This document shows, in pieces, positions 36,890 through 46,227 of a stretch of DNA of 63,333 nt. Under the pieces are notes generated by a model. That model worked only from the letters and a program-made list of their open reading frames with translations, did not search any database and was not told the DNA's origin. The stretch spans positions 37,916-101,248 of the forward strand of contig NZ_JAQFVG010000315.1 of NCBI RefSeq assembly GCF_029439455.1, read 5' to 3'. Positions within the stretch are counted from its first letter, which is position 1. Each line of letters opens with the position of its first letter. This DNA is from Caballeronia sp. BR00000012568055. GTDB taxonomy: Bacteria; Pseudomonadota; Gammaproteobacteria; Burkholderiales; Burkholderiaceae. Made by a program: the position numbers and the translations under genes.

Positions 36890-38103
36890 GCTGCGGCTCC
36901 ATTCGAAGTGTTGCTGTTGTCATCGCCGGTCAGGGTATCGGCGGCTTCCTGATCTGCGTCGGCATCGGACACCATGCCTTTGTCCAGTTCCTTGGGTACG
37001 TCGAGATCGGTCGGATCGTCCGGCTTGTCGCCGCCGTCTTCCTTGTAGCGCTTGAGCTGGTAGACCCACGCCAGCACCTGCGCGACCGCGCCGTACAGCG
37101 CGCCCGGAATCTCACGGTTCAGATCGACGTTGTGATACAGCGCACGCGCCAGCGGCGGCGCTTCGAGCATCGGTACGTTGGCTTCGCGGCCGAGTTCGCG
37201 GATACGCGCCGCAACCAGATCGACGCCCTTGGCGACGACCTTCGGCGCGCGCATCTCGCCATCGGTGTATTTCAGCGCGACGGCAAAGTGCGTCGGGTTG
37301 GTCACGATCACGTCGGCGGTCGGCACTTGCTGCATCATTCGGCGACGCGCGGCGGCACGCTGCTGCTGGCGGATCTTGCCCTTGATATGCGGATCGCCTT
37401 CGCTTTCCTTGTGTTCGCGCTTCACTTCTTCCTTGCTCATGCGCAGCTTCTTCGCATGCGACCACATTTGATACGGCACATCGGCGGCGGCGACCAGAAA
37501 CAGTCCGCCGATCGCCATGCCGCAGGTCACGGCGAGCAAGTGCATTGCATCGGCGAGTGCGAGTTCGATCGGCTTGGTCAGCAGGCCTAGCACGTCGGCC
37601 TTGTGACTCCAGATCGTCCAGCCCGCCATGCCGCCCACAACGATGGTCTTCAGCAGCGACATGCCGAGCTGTATCGGACCTTGCGACGAGAAGATGCGGC
37701 CGAGGCCGGTCATCGGATTCAGGCGATCGAACTTCGGCGCGAGCGTTTTCGTGGTCAGGAGCCAGCCGCCGAGCGCCATCGGCGCGGCGAGCGCGGCGAA
37801 CGCGGTCATCGCCAGAACCGGGAAAATGGTCAGCATGCCTTCCTTGCTGGCATTGGCTGCGCCGATCATCATCTGATGGGAATCGAGGACCATCGCGTGG
37901 TCGAAGGTGAACGCGCCGCGCAAAATCGATTGCAAATGCGCGTTGATCGATCCCGACAAGCCCCAGACGCCGAAAAATCCCGCCGCCACCAGCGCGAACG
38001 ATGCAAGTTCGCGTGAGCGCGCAACCTGGCCTTCCTCCCGCGCCTTTTCCAGGCGCTTGGGAGTGGCTGATTCGGTTTTTTCGAGATCGCTTTCTTCTGC
38101 CAT
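36886..38103 (-). CDS. flhB: Flagellar export switch protein FlhB
   Basis: FlhB controls the switch from rod/hook to filament export by autocleavage. The 405-aa protein has four transmembrane segments between about residues 30 and 210 and the autocleavage motif NPTH at 269-272 (VIVTNPTHFAVALKY), which is intact. Its C-terminus is extended by about 40 acidic Asp/Asn-rich residues beyond the usual end. It is the first gene of the flhBA pair; the flhF-flhG-fliA genes that usually follow flhA are about 15 kb away in this genome. Confidence 0.97.
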   Translation of the reverse strand: MAEESDLEKTESATPKRLEKAREEGQVARSRELASFALVAAGFFGVWGLSGSINAHLQSILRGAFTFDHAMVLDSHQMMIGAANASKEGMLTIFPVLAMTAFAALAAPMALGGWLLTTKTLAPKFDRLNPMTGLGRIFSSQGPIQLGMSLLKTIVVGGMAGWTIWSHKADVLGLLTKPIELALADAMHLLAVTCGMAIGGLFLVAAADVPYQMWSHAKKLRMSKEEVKREHKESEGDPHIKGKIRQQQRAAARRRMMQQVPTADVIVTNPTHFAVALKYTDGEMRAPKVVAKGVDLVAARIRELGREANVPMLEAPPLARALYHNVDLNREIPGALYGAVAQVLAWVYQLKRYKEDGGDKPDDPTDLDVPKELDKGMVSDADADQEAADTLTGDDNSNTSNGAAA

Positions 38104-38251
38104 GACCTACCGCTGATCGGTGTGCAAAACGGCTGGAAAAGCCGCTTTCTGATGCAAACGATTATTGCGGAAGGCGGCAAGCCACCATCGGCGGATAAAG
38201 CTGGAGAAAAGGGGGTTATTCGGGCAATGAGCGAGCAATGACGCGCAATGC

Positions 38252-38274
38252 AAAGGGGAGCGCGACGGCTCCCC
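38252..38274 (-). terminator. Weak intrinsic terminator after flgN
   Basis: On the minus strand GGGGAGC pairs with GCTCCCC around a 6-base loop and is followed by TTT. It lies 11 bases after the flgN stop codon. The T tract is short. Confidence 0.45.
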
Positions 38275-38284
38275 GGCAAGTATT

Positions 38285-38719
38285 TCAGGTGCCCGGAACG
38301 CGTCCGTCCGGACCATAAAAGCCGGATTTCGCGGGCGGAATCTGCAAGGCGAGCAGCGCTTTTCGATTGAATTCCATACGGGTGCGGATCAGCACGCCGT
38401 TGTTGTTATTGTTCTGCTTCGCGCGGCGGGCAGCGGCGCGCAGCAAGGACCATTGCTCGGCGATAGCCGCATCGCCATCGGAGGCGGCGTCCATGCCGAC
38501 TGCGCCGACAGGCAGGCCCAGCGCTTCCAATTGCACATCGCGCTGCTTTTCGAGTGCGGCGATGCGCTCGGTCAACGCGGTCTTGTGCTCGATGATTCCA
38601 GGCAGCGCGTCCAGCGGCTGCGCGGCGATCAGCGCTTTTTCCTCTTGTTCGAGGAGCGTTTCGAAGTCCGTTACGGCAGTGACTTCTTCGATGACAGTGG
38701 CAAGCAGGGCGTCTCGCAT
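38285..38719 (-). CDS. flgN: Flagellar hook-filament junction chaperone FlgN
   Basis: FlgN keeps FlgK and FlgL soluble before export. The 144-aa protein is largely helical and has the family pattern FETLLEQEEKALIAAQPLDA near the N-terminus and EHKTALTERIAALEKQRD after it. It follows flgM by 99 bases in the same direction, the usual flgM-flgN arrangement. Its clients flgK and flgL are encoded at 49.9-53.0 kb. Confidence 0.9.
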   Translation of the reverse strand: MRDALLATVIEEVTAVTDFETLLEQEEKALIAAQPLDALPGIIEHKTALTERIAALEKQRDVQLEALGLPVGAVGMDAASDGDAAIAEQWSLLRAAARRAKQNNNNNGVLIRTRMEFNRKALLALQIPPAKSGFYGPDGRVPGT

Positions 38720-38818
38720 GGCGGCTCGCTTAAAACATGGGTTTTACAAAGCCGTCCGGAGCCCGATGCCTTCCGCCATCGCGCAATTGGCGTAAGCCAA
38801 AGCGCAGGGTTACAGCAT

Positions 38819-39142
38819 TCAGACGCCAGCCGGCGCGGTTCTCGATTGCAGCAAATCGCGAGCGTTGCTGAGCAGACCATCGGCGATCTTGCTCGAATCG
38901 ATCGTGTAGCTGCCGTCACGCAGCGCGGCCTTGATCGAATCGACTTTCGCCGTATCGATGTCCGAGCCGTCCGACGTGCGCAAATCCGACGACAAAGCCG
39001 ACAGGCTCACCGTCGAGTTCTTTGTGCCGTTGGCGCTGGATTGCTGCGCGCTGCCGGCACTCTTCGCATCGGTACTGTTCGATGCGCGTTGCAGACCTTG
39101 CAGGCCTGCCAAAGCGTTGTTGTTGCTGGAATCGATCTTCAT
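38819..39142 (-). CDS. flgM: Anti-sigma-28 factor FlgM
   Basis: FlgM binds FliA and is exported through the completed hook to release it. The 107-aa protein has the disordered, Ser/Ala-rich N-terminal half and the C-terminal FliA-binding helices (AKVDSIKAALRDGSYTIDSS, then KIADGLLSNARDLL). A very good FliA promoter lies about 30 bases upstream, which gives the autoregulatory loop. AGGG lies upstream of the ATG. Confidence 0.92.
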   Translation of the reverse strand: MKIDSSNNNALAGLQGLQRASNSTDAKSAGSAQQSSANGTKNSTVSLSALSSDLRTSDGSDIDTAKVDSIKAALRDGSYTIDSSKIADGLLSNARDLLQSRTAPAGV

Positions 39143-39171
39143 GATGGCCCTTCCCTGACGTGTTGAGTCCT

Positions 39172-39199
39172 TTAACGGCGACGGGGTTTGAAAACTTTA
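39172..39199 (-). promoter_or_regulatory. FliA (sigma-28) promoter of flgM
   Basis: Read on the minus strand, TAAAGTTT (39199-39192) is a perfect -35 and GCCGTTAA (39179-39172) matches GCCGATAA in seven of eight bases. The spacer is 12 bases, one longer than the classical 11. Confidence 0.75.
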
Positions 39200-39321
39200 C
39201 CCTGCCACCCGAACCCACTTTCACGCCGGACCGGTCCATCACCCTCAAAGCCTTATCTGGCGGGCCTCAAGCCCATTTGCAACAAATTGAAACAAAGTGT
39301 GGGCTTCCGCACACAACGGTT

Positions 39322-40611
39322 TTACATGCGGATTTCTACCGTCTGACTATCGCGCACGATGCCGGTAATGATCTGTCCCCCCGCCGTTTTCACGCGCACT
39401 TGCTGACCGGGCGATGCGTTGTTCATCACGCTGCCTTCGGCGGAGATGGCGAAGCCCGTGCCGTCCGCGACCACATGCACGGCTTGCCCGACCGACACGG
39501 CGCTCGATGCGCGCAGCATGTCCGAACGCAGCGGCAAACCAGCAGCGACGCGACCAAGCGCGGTCGCGCCCACGGCCTGCGACGGATCGGTGATAACGGC
39601 TTGCGGCATCATCGTCAGATCGCCGTCGTGGGCGACGAGATCGGCGTTCGTCAGCACATCGCCGGGGGCGAGCGCGCGGGCGGCCAGGTAGTAAGTGGCG
39701 TTGATCGATACGCGCGCCTGCACGTACATCGTCCACGGCTTCTCGCCGACGCATCGTACGCCGACGGTCACGCGGCCCCACAGGCGCGCGCCGGTCGGCA
39801 TAAACGGATCGAGCGATGAGCAGGGCGCGAGGCCGCGCGGGAAAACCTGCGTCACGGTGATATCGACTTTGCCGGGCAAGCCGGCGGCTTGCTGCTGGAG
39901 GAAGGCAAGCGCAGTGGCGCGGATCGATTCGCCGTCTTGAAACGCGCCGGACTGAGGTTGCGGTTGGGCCACGACTGCGCGATTGACGACCGGGTTAGCA
40001 GCGGCTGCGGCAATCGGCTTAGTGGCGGCTGTCGCGCCAGAGTCACGTGTGATAACAACCGGCACCACATCGCGCGATGCAGCCGGGGAAAACGACGTCT
40101 TCATCATTCCCGACGCGACAGGCTGCGGACGAACAACCGGAGCCGCCGCAATAGCAGGCTTCGGCTGCTGCTGCCCCGGACCCGGAATCACGATCATCCC
40201 GCTCGCGTCATCTGCCGCGTCCATTGACTGGTCGGCGGCTTCGGCGCGGGCTTCGAGTGCGCGCGCGGCGTTACGCATGGCGGCATCGGCGGCTTGCGTG
40301 GCGGCGCGATAACCGCTGGGCGGGGTGTATTGAACGGCAGGCTGAGCAACGGGAGCCGATGCCTTGGACGGAGCCGCAAGACGCTGGGCCATCTCAGCAA
40401 CAGCAGCCGGATTCGTCTCCGCATTCCCCGCAATCGCGATCGGCCCGTCTTCCTGCGCCGCTGCGTGTGTAGCGTGCATCGCGACGCCGAACATCAACGC
40501 CGCGCCAATCGAGTAAGCAAGCGAGCGGCGCACGAACGACGCCGTCGCACCGAAACCGCGCGGTTCGATGCGCTTCGTGCGTTGAAACGGACGTCTGGCG
40601 GACCTGCTCAT
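39322..40611 (-). CDS. flgA: Flagellar P-ring assembly chaperone FlgA, long form
   Basis: FlgA is a periplasmic chaperone that helps FlgI build the P ring. The ATG at 40611 has AGGGAGAG upstream and gives 429 aa; the open frame from 40653 adds 14 residues without a binding site. A hydrophobic segment (SLAYSIGAALMFGVAMHATH) serves as the signal. About 190 residues rich in Ala, Pro and Gln follow before the conserved part: VDITVTQVFPRGLAPCSSLD, then the SAF-type domain (YYLAARALAPGDVLTNADL) to the end. Family members are usually 220-250 aa, so this form carries a large low-complexity N-terminal extension. It is divergent from flgB. Confidence 0.93.
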   Translation of the reverse strand: MSRSARRPFQRTKRIEPRGFGATASFVRRSLAYSIGAALMFGVAMHATHAAAQEDGPIAIAGNAETNPAAVAEMAQRLAAPSKASAPVAQPAVQYTPPSGYRAATQAADAAMRNAARALEARAEAADQSMDAADDASGMIVIPGPGQQQPKPAIAAAPVVRPQPVASGMMKTSFSPAASRDVVPVVITRDSGATAATKPIAAAAANPVVNRAVVAQPQPQSGAFQDGESIRATALAFLQQQAAGLPGKVDITVTQVFPRGLAPCSSLDPFMPTGARLWGRVTVGVRCVGEKPWTMYVQARVSINATYYLAARALAPGDVLTNADLVAHDGDLTMMPQAVITDPSQAVGATALGRVAAGLPLRSDMLRASSAVSVGQAVHVVADGTGFAISAEGSVMNNASPGQQVRVKTAGGQIITGIVRDSQTVEIRM

Positions 40612-40750
40612 CACTGCTCTCCCTCGCGAACCGCGTTCGTTAGAAAGCGGCATCGCACCTGATTCGACTTTGCCGGCTCATCCACGAAAGGAATTGAGAG
40701 ACCGGCGACTGAACCAGATTCTAGATATTGGCCGCCGTAGCCAAGCGTCG

Positions 40751-40776
40751 AATAGAAGCTGAGTTCCCCGGTTATT
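40751..40776. promoter_or_regulatory. Candidate FlhDC-type inverted repeat upstream of flgB
   Basis: AATA (40751) and TATT (40773) within CGAATAG and TTATTCG are inverted and separated by 18 bases, which fits the spacing of enterobacterial FlhD4C2 boxes. It is between divergent flgA and flgB, where an early flagellar activator is expected. flhDC is not in the window, so this is tentative. Confidence 0.3.
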
Positions 40777-40882
40777 CGTCGGATTAGTTATTGCATGGCG
40801 ATCCTAAGATGCGTGTCATGCAAAAAGGCCTTGGCGATGCCACGGCGTTGCCCGAAGTCGCCAGAGTCAAGGAGAAACCGGA

Positions 40883-41371
40883 ATGCTGGACAAACTCGAT
40901 AAGGAATTCGCGTTCGGCCGAGAAGCGCTCGATGTACGCGCGTATCGGCAGGAATTGCTGTCGTCGAATATCGCCAATGCGGATACGCCCGGCTACAAAG
41001 CACGCGACGTCGATTTTTCGAGCGCGCTGGCCGGTGCGCTCAAGCAGCAGGGCGGCGCGGCCACCGCATCCAACACCAGCACGCTGAAGATGGCGCAGAC
41101 GGTGAGCGTGAGTTTCAGCGGCGGCATGGCGGTGGCGGCGCAAGGTCATATGTCCGGCACCTCGACGCTCGCGGCATCGGGCGGTTCGAGCGAGGACTAC
41201 GGCAAGCTGGCGTATCGCAATCCGAGCCAGCCATCGCTCGACGGCAACACGGTCGATCTCGACGCCGAGCGCGTGCAGTTCGCCGATAACACCGTGCATA
41301 TGGAAGCGGGCATGACGGTGTTGTCGTCGCAGATCAAATCGATGTTGTCCGCCATTACGTCGAACGGCTAA
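40883..41371 (+). CDS. flgB: Flagellar proximal rod protein FlgB
   Basis: FlgB is a rod component at the MS-ring side. The 162-aa protein has the conserved N-terminal heptad region with the rod signature [20 protein letters not shown] and the C-terminal helix ([11 protein letters not shown] type, here [18 protein letters not shown]). It is somewhat longer than the usual 130-140 aa because of a Gly/Ser-rich middle. AAGGAG precedes the ATG. It opens the flgBCDEFGHIJ operon. Confidence 0.95.
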   Translation: MLDKLDKEFAFGREALDVRAYRQELLSSNIANADTPGYKARDVDFSSALAGALKQQGGAATASNTSTLKMAQTVSVSFSGGMAVAAQGHMSGTSTLAASGGSSEDYGKLAYRNPSQPSLDGNTVDLDAERVQFADNTVHMEAGMTVLSSQIKSMLSAITSNG

Positions 41372-41384
41372 AGGAAGAACGGCC

Positions 41385-41810
41385 ATGTCCAACCTGATGA
41401 ACATTTTCAACGTCGCCGGCTCGGCGATGTCCGCTCAGGCGCAGCGCCTGAACGTCACTGCATCGAATCTCGCCAACGCGGACAGCACCACCGGCCCGGA
41501 CGGCCAGCCGTACAAGGCCAAGCAGGTCGTGTTCGCCGTCGATCCGCTGGGCGGCGCGCGCAGCGGCTCCGGCCAGCAGGTCGGCGGCGTGCAGGTGACC
41601 AGCGTGGTCGATGACCCGAGCCCGATGAAAACCAGCTACGACCCGAGCAATCCGGCCGCGAATTCGGACGGCTACGTGACGCTTCCGAACGTCGATCCCG
41701 TGCAGGAGATGGTCAACATGATTTCCGCGTCCCGTTCCTATCAGGCGAACGTCGAGACGCTCAATACCGCCAAGACTTTGATGCTCAAGACCCTGACCAT
41801 CGGCACCTGA
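41385..41810 (+). CDS. flgC: Flagellar proximal rod protein FlgC
   Basis: FlgC is a rod protein of 141 aa, the normal length. The N-terminus contains [25 protein letters not shown] and the C-terminus [29 protein letters not shown]; both are the axial-family helices that pack in the rod core. It lies 13 bases after flgB with its own ribosome binding site (AAGGAAGAA region). Confidence 0.97.
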   Translation: MSNLMNIFNVAGSAMSAQAQRLNVTASNLANADSTTGPDGQPYKAKQVVFAVDPLGGARSGSGQQVGGVQVTSVVDDPSPMKTSYDPSNPAANSDGYVTLPNVDPVQEMVNMISASRSYQANVETLNTAKTLMLKTLTIGT

Positions 41811-41836
41811 CAGAGAACGTAAAGGAAACACGACAC

Positions 41837-42556
41837 ATGAGCGCCTCCGGCACCACCATCGGCAGCAGCGGGACAACCGTCTCGCAAACCCTGCTCGACA
41901 CCATGAACGGGACGTCGAGCGCGTCCGGTTCGTCCAGTTCCAGCGGCACGACGTCCGCATCGGATCTGCAGAACACGTTTCTGACGCTGCTCGTCACGCA
42001 GCTGAAGAACCAGGACCCGACCAATCCCGCCGATAGCTCGCAGATGACTTCGCAGCTTGCGCAGATCAATACGGTGCAGGGCATCTCGAATCTGAACACG
42101 TCGCTCAGTTCGCTGGCGACGCAACTGGCTGCGGGCCAGACGTCGCAGGCGGCGTTGTTGATCGGCTCGAACGTGCTGGCTGCGGGCAGCAACGTGACGG
42201 TTTCCAGCGGCGCAGCATCGGCGTTCGGCGTGAAGCTGGACAACGCCGTGAGCGATCTGCAAGTGCTGGTGAAGAACTCGGCCGGTCAGATCGTCAACAC
42301 GCTCGACCTCGGCGCACAGAGCGCGGGCGTGGTGCCGGTATCGGGCTGGACACCGACGGATTCGAGCGGCAAGACGCCCGCCGACGGCACATACACCATC
42401 ACCGCGCAGGGCACGATCAATGGCCAGCAAGCCACGGCGACCACGCTGGCGGCATCGCAGGTGCAGAGCGTGGTGCAGATGACCGATGGCACGCCGGGTC
42501 TCAAGCTCGCCAATGGCAAGACAGTCGCGCTGACCGGCGTGGCGTCCGTCCTCTAA
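41837..42556 (+). CDS. flgD: Hook-capping scaffold protein FlgD
   Basis: FlgD caps the growing hook and is lost at completion. The 239-aa protein has the N-terminal export/capping motif TFLTLLVTQLKNQDPTNPAD and QLAQINTVQGI, and a C-terminal FLgD_ig/tudor-like region ending VVQMTDGTPGLKLANGKTVA. It follows flgC by 26 bases in the operon. Confidence 0.96.
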   Translation: MSASGTTIGSSGTTVSQTLLDTMNGTSSASGSSSSSGTTSASDLQNTFLTLLVTQLKNQDPTNPADSSQMTSQLAQINTVQGISNLNTSLSSLATQLAAGQTSQAALLIGSNVLAAGSNVTVSSGAASAFGVKLDNAVSDLQVLVKNSAGQIVNTLDLGAQSAGVVPVSGWTPTDSSGKTPADGTYTITAQGTINGQQATATTLAASQVQSVVQMTDGTPGLKLANGKTVALTGVASVL

Positions 42557-42597
42557 CACTTTTTTGACGCGGGCGGCGTCCCGCACCGGAGCAACAC

Positions 42598-43857
42598 ATG
42601 AGTTATCAACAAGCACTGAGCGGTCTGGGCGCTGCATCGAGCGATCTCGACGTGATCGGCAACAACATCGCCAACTCGAACACGGTCGGCTTCAAGTCGG
42701 GTCAGGCGCAATTCGCCGATATGTACGCGAATTCGATGTCCACCGCCGTGAACAACCAGGTCGGTATCGGTACGCGTCTGGCGGAAGTGCAGCAGCAGTT
42801 CTCGCAAGGCACGATCACCACGACCAATCAGGCGCTGGACGTGGCCATCAACGGCAACGGGTTCTATCAGTTGTCGAACAACGGCTCGACGGTGTACTCG
42901 CGTAACGGCGTGTTCCACCTCGACAACCAAGGCCGCATCGTCAATTCGTCGGGTCTGCAACTGATGGGCTATGCCGCGAACTCGAACGGCGTGGTCAACA
43001 GCGCCAGCACGGTGCCGCTGACGGTGCCGACATCGAACGTCGCGCCGATCGCCACCAAGAACATCACCGCGTCGTTCAACCTGAATTCGCAAGACACCGC
43101 ACCGACGGCCACGCCGTTCAATCCGAGCGATTCGACCACGTTCAACACATCGACTTCGGTGAATGTGTACGACTCGCTCGGCGGCACGCAGCAGGTTTCG
43201 GTGTATTTCGCCAAGAGCAGCACGGCGAACCAGTGGGAAGCGTATGCAACTTACGGCAATCCGGCCAGCTCCCCGATCAACCTCGGCGCCATGACGTTCA
43301 ACTCGTCGGGCACGCTGACATCGACCACCGCGCCGACCGGTTCGACCACGTCTTCGTCGCCGGCATCGGGCCAGTTCAGCTTCTCGATTCCGAACGGCGC
43401 GGACGGCGGCGCAACCAAGCAGGCGCTGACCATCAACCTGAACGGCACCACGCAGTACGGCGCGAAAGACGGCGTCACGAATATCGTTCAGGACGGCAAT
43501 ACGACGGGCGAACTGACCGGCTTCACGGTCGGCAGCGACGGTACGCTCACCGGCAACTACTCGAACGGCAACACGCGTTCGCTCGGCCAGATCGTGCTCG
43601 CCAACTTCAATAACCAGAACGGTTTGCAGGATCTGGGCGGCAACGTGTACGGCCAGACGGCGGCATCGGGCGCGCCGCAGGTATCGGTGCCCGGCTCGAC
43701 CAACCACGGCACGCTGCAAGGCGGCGCGGTGGAAGACTCGAACGTCGATCTGACCAGCGAACTGGTGAATCTGATCACGGCGCAGCGCAACTATCAGGCG
43801 AACGCGCAGACGGTCAAGACGCAGCAGGCGGTCGATCAGACCATCATCAACCTGTAA
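42598..43857 (+). CDS. flgE: Flagellar hook protein FlgE
   Basis: FlgE polymerises into the hook. The 419-aa protein starts SYQQALSGLGAASSDLDVIG followed by NNIANSNTVGFKS, and ends in EDSNVDLTSELVNLITAQRN plus YQANAQTVKTQQAVD, the paired axial helices. The central D1/D2 domains are Ser/Thr/Gly-rich. It lies downstream of flgD in the operon with GGAG ahead of the ATG. Confidence 0.97.
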   Translation: MSYQQALSGLGAASSDLDVIGNNIANSNTVGFKSGQAQFADMYANSMSTAVNNQVGIGTRLAEVQQQFSQGTITTTNQALDVAINGNGFYQLSNNGSTVYSRNGVFHLDNQGRIVNSSGLQLMGYAANSNGVVNSASTVPLTVPTSNVAPIATKNITASFNLNSQDTAPTATPFNPSDSTTFNTSTSVNVYDSLGGTQQVSVYFAKSSTANQWEAYATYGNPASSPINLGAMTFNSSGTLTSTTAPTGSTTSSSPASGQFSFSIPNGADGGATKQALTINLNGTTQYGAKDGVTNIVQDGNTTGELTGFTVGSDGTLTGNYSNGNTRSLGQIVLANFNNQNGLQDLGGNVYGQTAASGAPQVSVPGSTNHGTLQGGAVEDSNVDLTSELVNLITAQRNYQANAQTVKTQQAVDQTIINL

Positions 43858-43881
43858 TAGCAGCACGAAGGGAAGCGATTC

Positions 43882-44634
43882 ATGGACCGTCTGATCTACA
43901 CCGCGATGACCGGCGCAAGCCAGGCGTTGGAGCAGCAAGCCACCGTGGCGAACAACCTGGCGAACGCATCGACTACGGGTTTCAAGGCCCAGCTTTCGGC
44001 GTTCCGTCAGGTGCCGATGTCGTTCGAGGACCAGTCCGCCGATGGCACGACGCGCACCTTCGTGCTGTCGTCCACGCCGACCGCGGATTACTCGGCCGGC
44101 CCGATCACGCAGACCGGCAACCCGACCGATGTCGCCATTCAAGGTCCGGGCTGGCTCTCGGTGCAGACGCAGGATGGCGGCGAGGCGTACACGCGCGCCG
44201 GCAACCTGCATGTCGATGCCAACGGCCAGCTCGTCACCGCGAATAACCTGCCGGTGTTGGGCAACAGCGGACCGCTGTCGATTCCGCCGGGCGCGCAGGT
44301 ATCGATCGGAAAGGACGGCACGATCTCCGCGCTGGTCCCCGGCGACCCGCCGACGGCCATCGCAACGGTAGATCAGCTCAAGCTCGTGAATCCGGATCCC
44401 GCGACGCTTACGCGCGGCGACGACGGCCTGTTCCGCACCGCAGACGGCGATCCCGCCGAAGCGGATCCGAACGTGGTCGTTGCCGGCGGCGCACTCGAAG
44501 GCAGCAACGTGAACGCAGTCTCCGCGATGGTCTCGATGATCGCCAACGCGCGCCAGTTCCAGATGCAGACCAAGCTGATGGAATCCGCGGACCAAAACGA
44601 TCAATCGGCCAACAAGCTGCTGAGCTTCTCGTAA
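43882..44634 (+). CDS. flgF: Distal rod protein FlgF
   Basis: FlgF is a distal rod subunit. The 250-aa protein opens MDRLIYTAMTGASQALEQQA followed by TVANNLANASTTGFKA, and closes with EGSNVNAVSAMVSMIANARQ and FQMQTKLM, as expected for the FlgF/FlgG family. The initial MDRLIYTAM is characteristic of FlgF rather than FlgG. It sits in its usual place between flgE and flgG. Confidence 0.97.
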   Translation: MDRLIYTAMTGASQALEQQATVANNLANASTTGFKAQLSAFRQVPMSFEDQSADGTTRTFVLSSTPTADYSAGPITQTGNPTDVAIQGPGWLSVQTQDGGEAYTRAGNLHVDANGQLVTANNLPVLGNSGPLSIPPGAQVSIGKDGTISALVPGDPPTAIATVDQLKLVNPDPATLTRGDDGLFRTADGDPAEADPNVVVAGGALEGSNVNAVSAMVSMIANARQFQMQTKLMESADQNDQSANKLLSFS

Positions 44635-44670
44635 AGCGTCGCGGCATACGACACACAGGACACAGACAAC

Positions 44671-45459
44671 ATGAATCGCTCTCTCTATATCGCCGCGACC
44701 GGCATGAATGCGCAGCAAGCGCAGATGGACGTCATTTCGAACAACCTGGCCAACGTGAGCACCAACGGCTTCAAGGGCTCGCGCGCCGTGTTCGAAGACT
44801 TGCTGTATCAAACGACCCGCCAGCCGGGCGCGAATTCGACGCAGCAAACCGAACTTGCCTCGGGCAATCAGCTCGGCACCGGTGTGCAGCAGGTTGCAAC
44901 GGAACGTCTGTACACGCAGGGCAATTTGCAGCAGACGGGCAACTCGAAGGACATCGCCATCAACGGCCAGGGCTTTTTTCAGGTCACGATGCCCGATGGC
45001 AGCACCGCTTACACGCGCGACGGTTCGTTCCAGACCAACGCGCAAGGCCAGCTCGTCACGTCGAGCGGCTATCAACTGAATCCGGCGATCACCATTCCGC
45101 AGAACGCGACGGCGATTACGGTCGGTTCGGACGGCACGGTGTCGGTCACGCAGGCGAACGCGACGACCAGCACGACGGTCGGCCAGATCACGATTGCAAC
45201 CTTCATCAACCCGGCCGGTCTCGATGCACGCGGCGAAAACCTGTTCTCCGAAACGGGCAGCTCGGGCGCGCCGAACGTCTCGCAGCCGGGTCTGAACGGC
45301 GCGGGCACGCTGCAACAGGGCTACGTGGAAGCATCGAACGTGAACGTGGTGCAGGAACTGGTCAACATGATCCAGACCCAGCGCGCCTACGAAATCAACA
45401 GCAAGGCCGTGACCACGTCCGACCAGATGCTTCAAACGCTCTCGCAGATGCAGGTTTAA
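44671..45459 (+). CDS. flgG: Distal rod protein FlgG
   Basis: FlgG makes up most of the distal rod that passes through the P and L rings. The 262-aa protein begins [20 protein letters not shown], followed by [20 protein letters not shown], and ends [20 protein letters not shown]. Length and both signatures match the family exactly. Confidence 0.98.
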   Translation: MNRSLYIAATGMNAQQAQMDVISNNLANVSTNGFKGSRAVFEDLLYQTTRQPGANSTQQTELASGNQLGTGVQQVATERLYTQGNLQQTGNSKDIAINGQGFFQVTMPDGSTAYTRDGSFQTNAQGQLVTSSGYQLNPAITIPQNATAITVGSDGTVSVTQANATTSTTVGQITIATFINPAGLDARGENLFSETGSSGAPNVSQPGLNGAGTLQQGYVEASNVNVVQELVNMIQTQRAYEINSKAVTTSDQMLQTLSQMQV

Positions 45460-45535
45460 CCCTCTATTCCACCGATAGAAACGGAAAGGATCGCGGCACA
45501 CTTACGCCTAATCCAGCTTCACTCGAGTTATCACG

Positions 45536-46222
45536 ATGTCGTCACTTCAAATCATCACGCGCGTGGCTTCGGTCGCGGCTCTCACAGCCGCGATGGCCGC
45601 CTGCGGTCTCGTGCCGAGAGAGCCGATCATCCAGCAGCCGATGACCGCGCGTCCGCCGCAGCCGGCCGTCGGTGGCCTTACGCCCGGCGCGATCTACAAC
45701 GCGGGCTATGCAGGCCGTCCGCTGTTCGAAGATCAGCGTCCGCGTAATGTCGGTGACATCCTGACCATCGTGATTTCGGAAAACGTCAACGCGACCAAGT
45801 CGTCGGCGGCGAATACGAATCGGGGCGGCACGGGATCGTTCTCGGTGCCGACCACGCCGGGCATCTTCGGCGGGCTGTTCAACAACACGAATCTGTCCGC
45901 GACCGGCGCGAACAAGTTCACGGCGGCAGGCGGCGCGAGCGCGGCCAACACCTTCAGCGGCACGCTGACGGTGACCGTCACTGAAGTGCTGCCGAACGGC
46001 AATCTGATGGTGAGCGGCGAGAAGCAAATGCTCATCAACCAGGGCAACGAATTCGTGCGCTTCTCGGGCGTCGTCAATCCGGTGACGATCTCGGGCAGCA
46101 ACACCGTGTACTCCACGCAGATCGCCGACGCGAAGATCGAATATTCGGCGAAGGGTTATATCGACGAAGCGGAAAACATGGGCTGGCTCCAACGCTTCTT
46201 CCTCAACGTCGCGCCGTTCTGA
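45536..46222 (+). CDS. flgH: Flagellar L-ring lipoprotein FlgH
   Basis: FlgH forms the outer-membrane L ring. The 228-aa protein has a lipoprotein signal with Cys23 in the lipobox MAAC, then the conserved [20 protein letters not shown] near residue 62 and [20 protein letters not shown] in the C-terminal half. It is followed after five bases by flgI. Confidence 0.97.
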   Translation: MSSLQIITRVASVAALTAAMAACGLVPREPIIQQPMTARPPQPAVGGLTPGAIYNAGYAGRPLFEDQRPRNVGDILTIVISENVNATKSSAANTNRGGTGSFSVPTTPGIFGGLFNNTNLSATGANKFTAAGGASAANTFSGTLTVTVTEVLPNGNLMVSGEKQMLINQGNEFVRFSGVVNPVTISGSNTVYSTQIADAKIEYSAKGYIDEAENMGWLQRFFLNVAPF

Positions 46223-46227
46223 CCATC

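Noticed and set aside
42553..45501. 982-codon minus-strand frame across flgE, flgF and flgG
   Set aside because: It is an Arg-rich antisense shadow of three clear flagellar genes.
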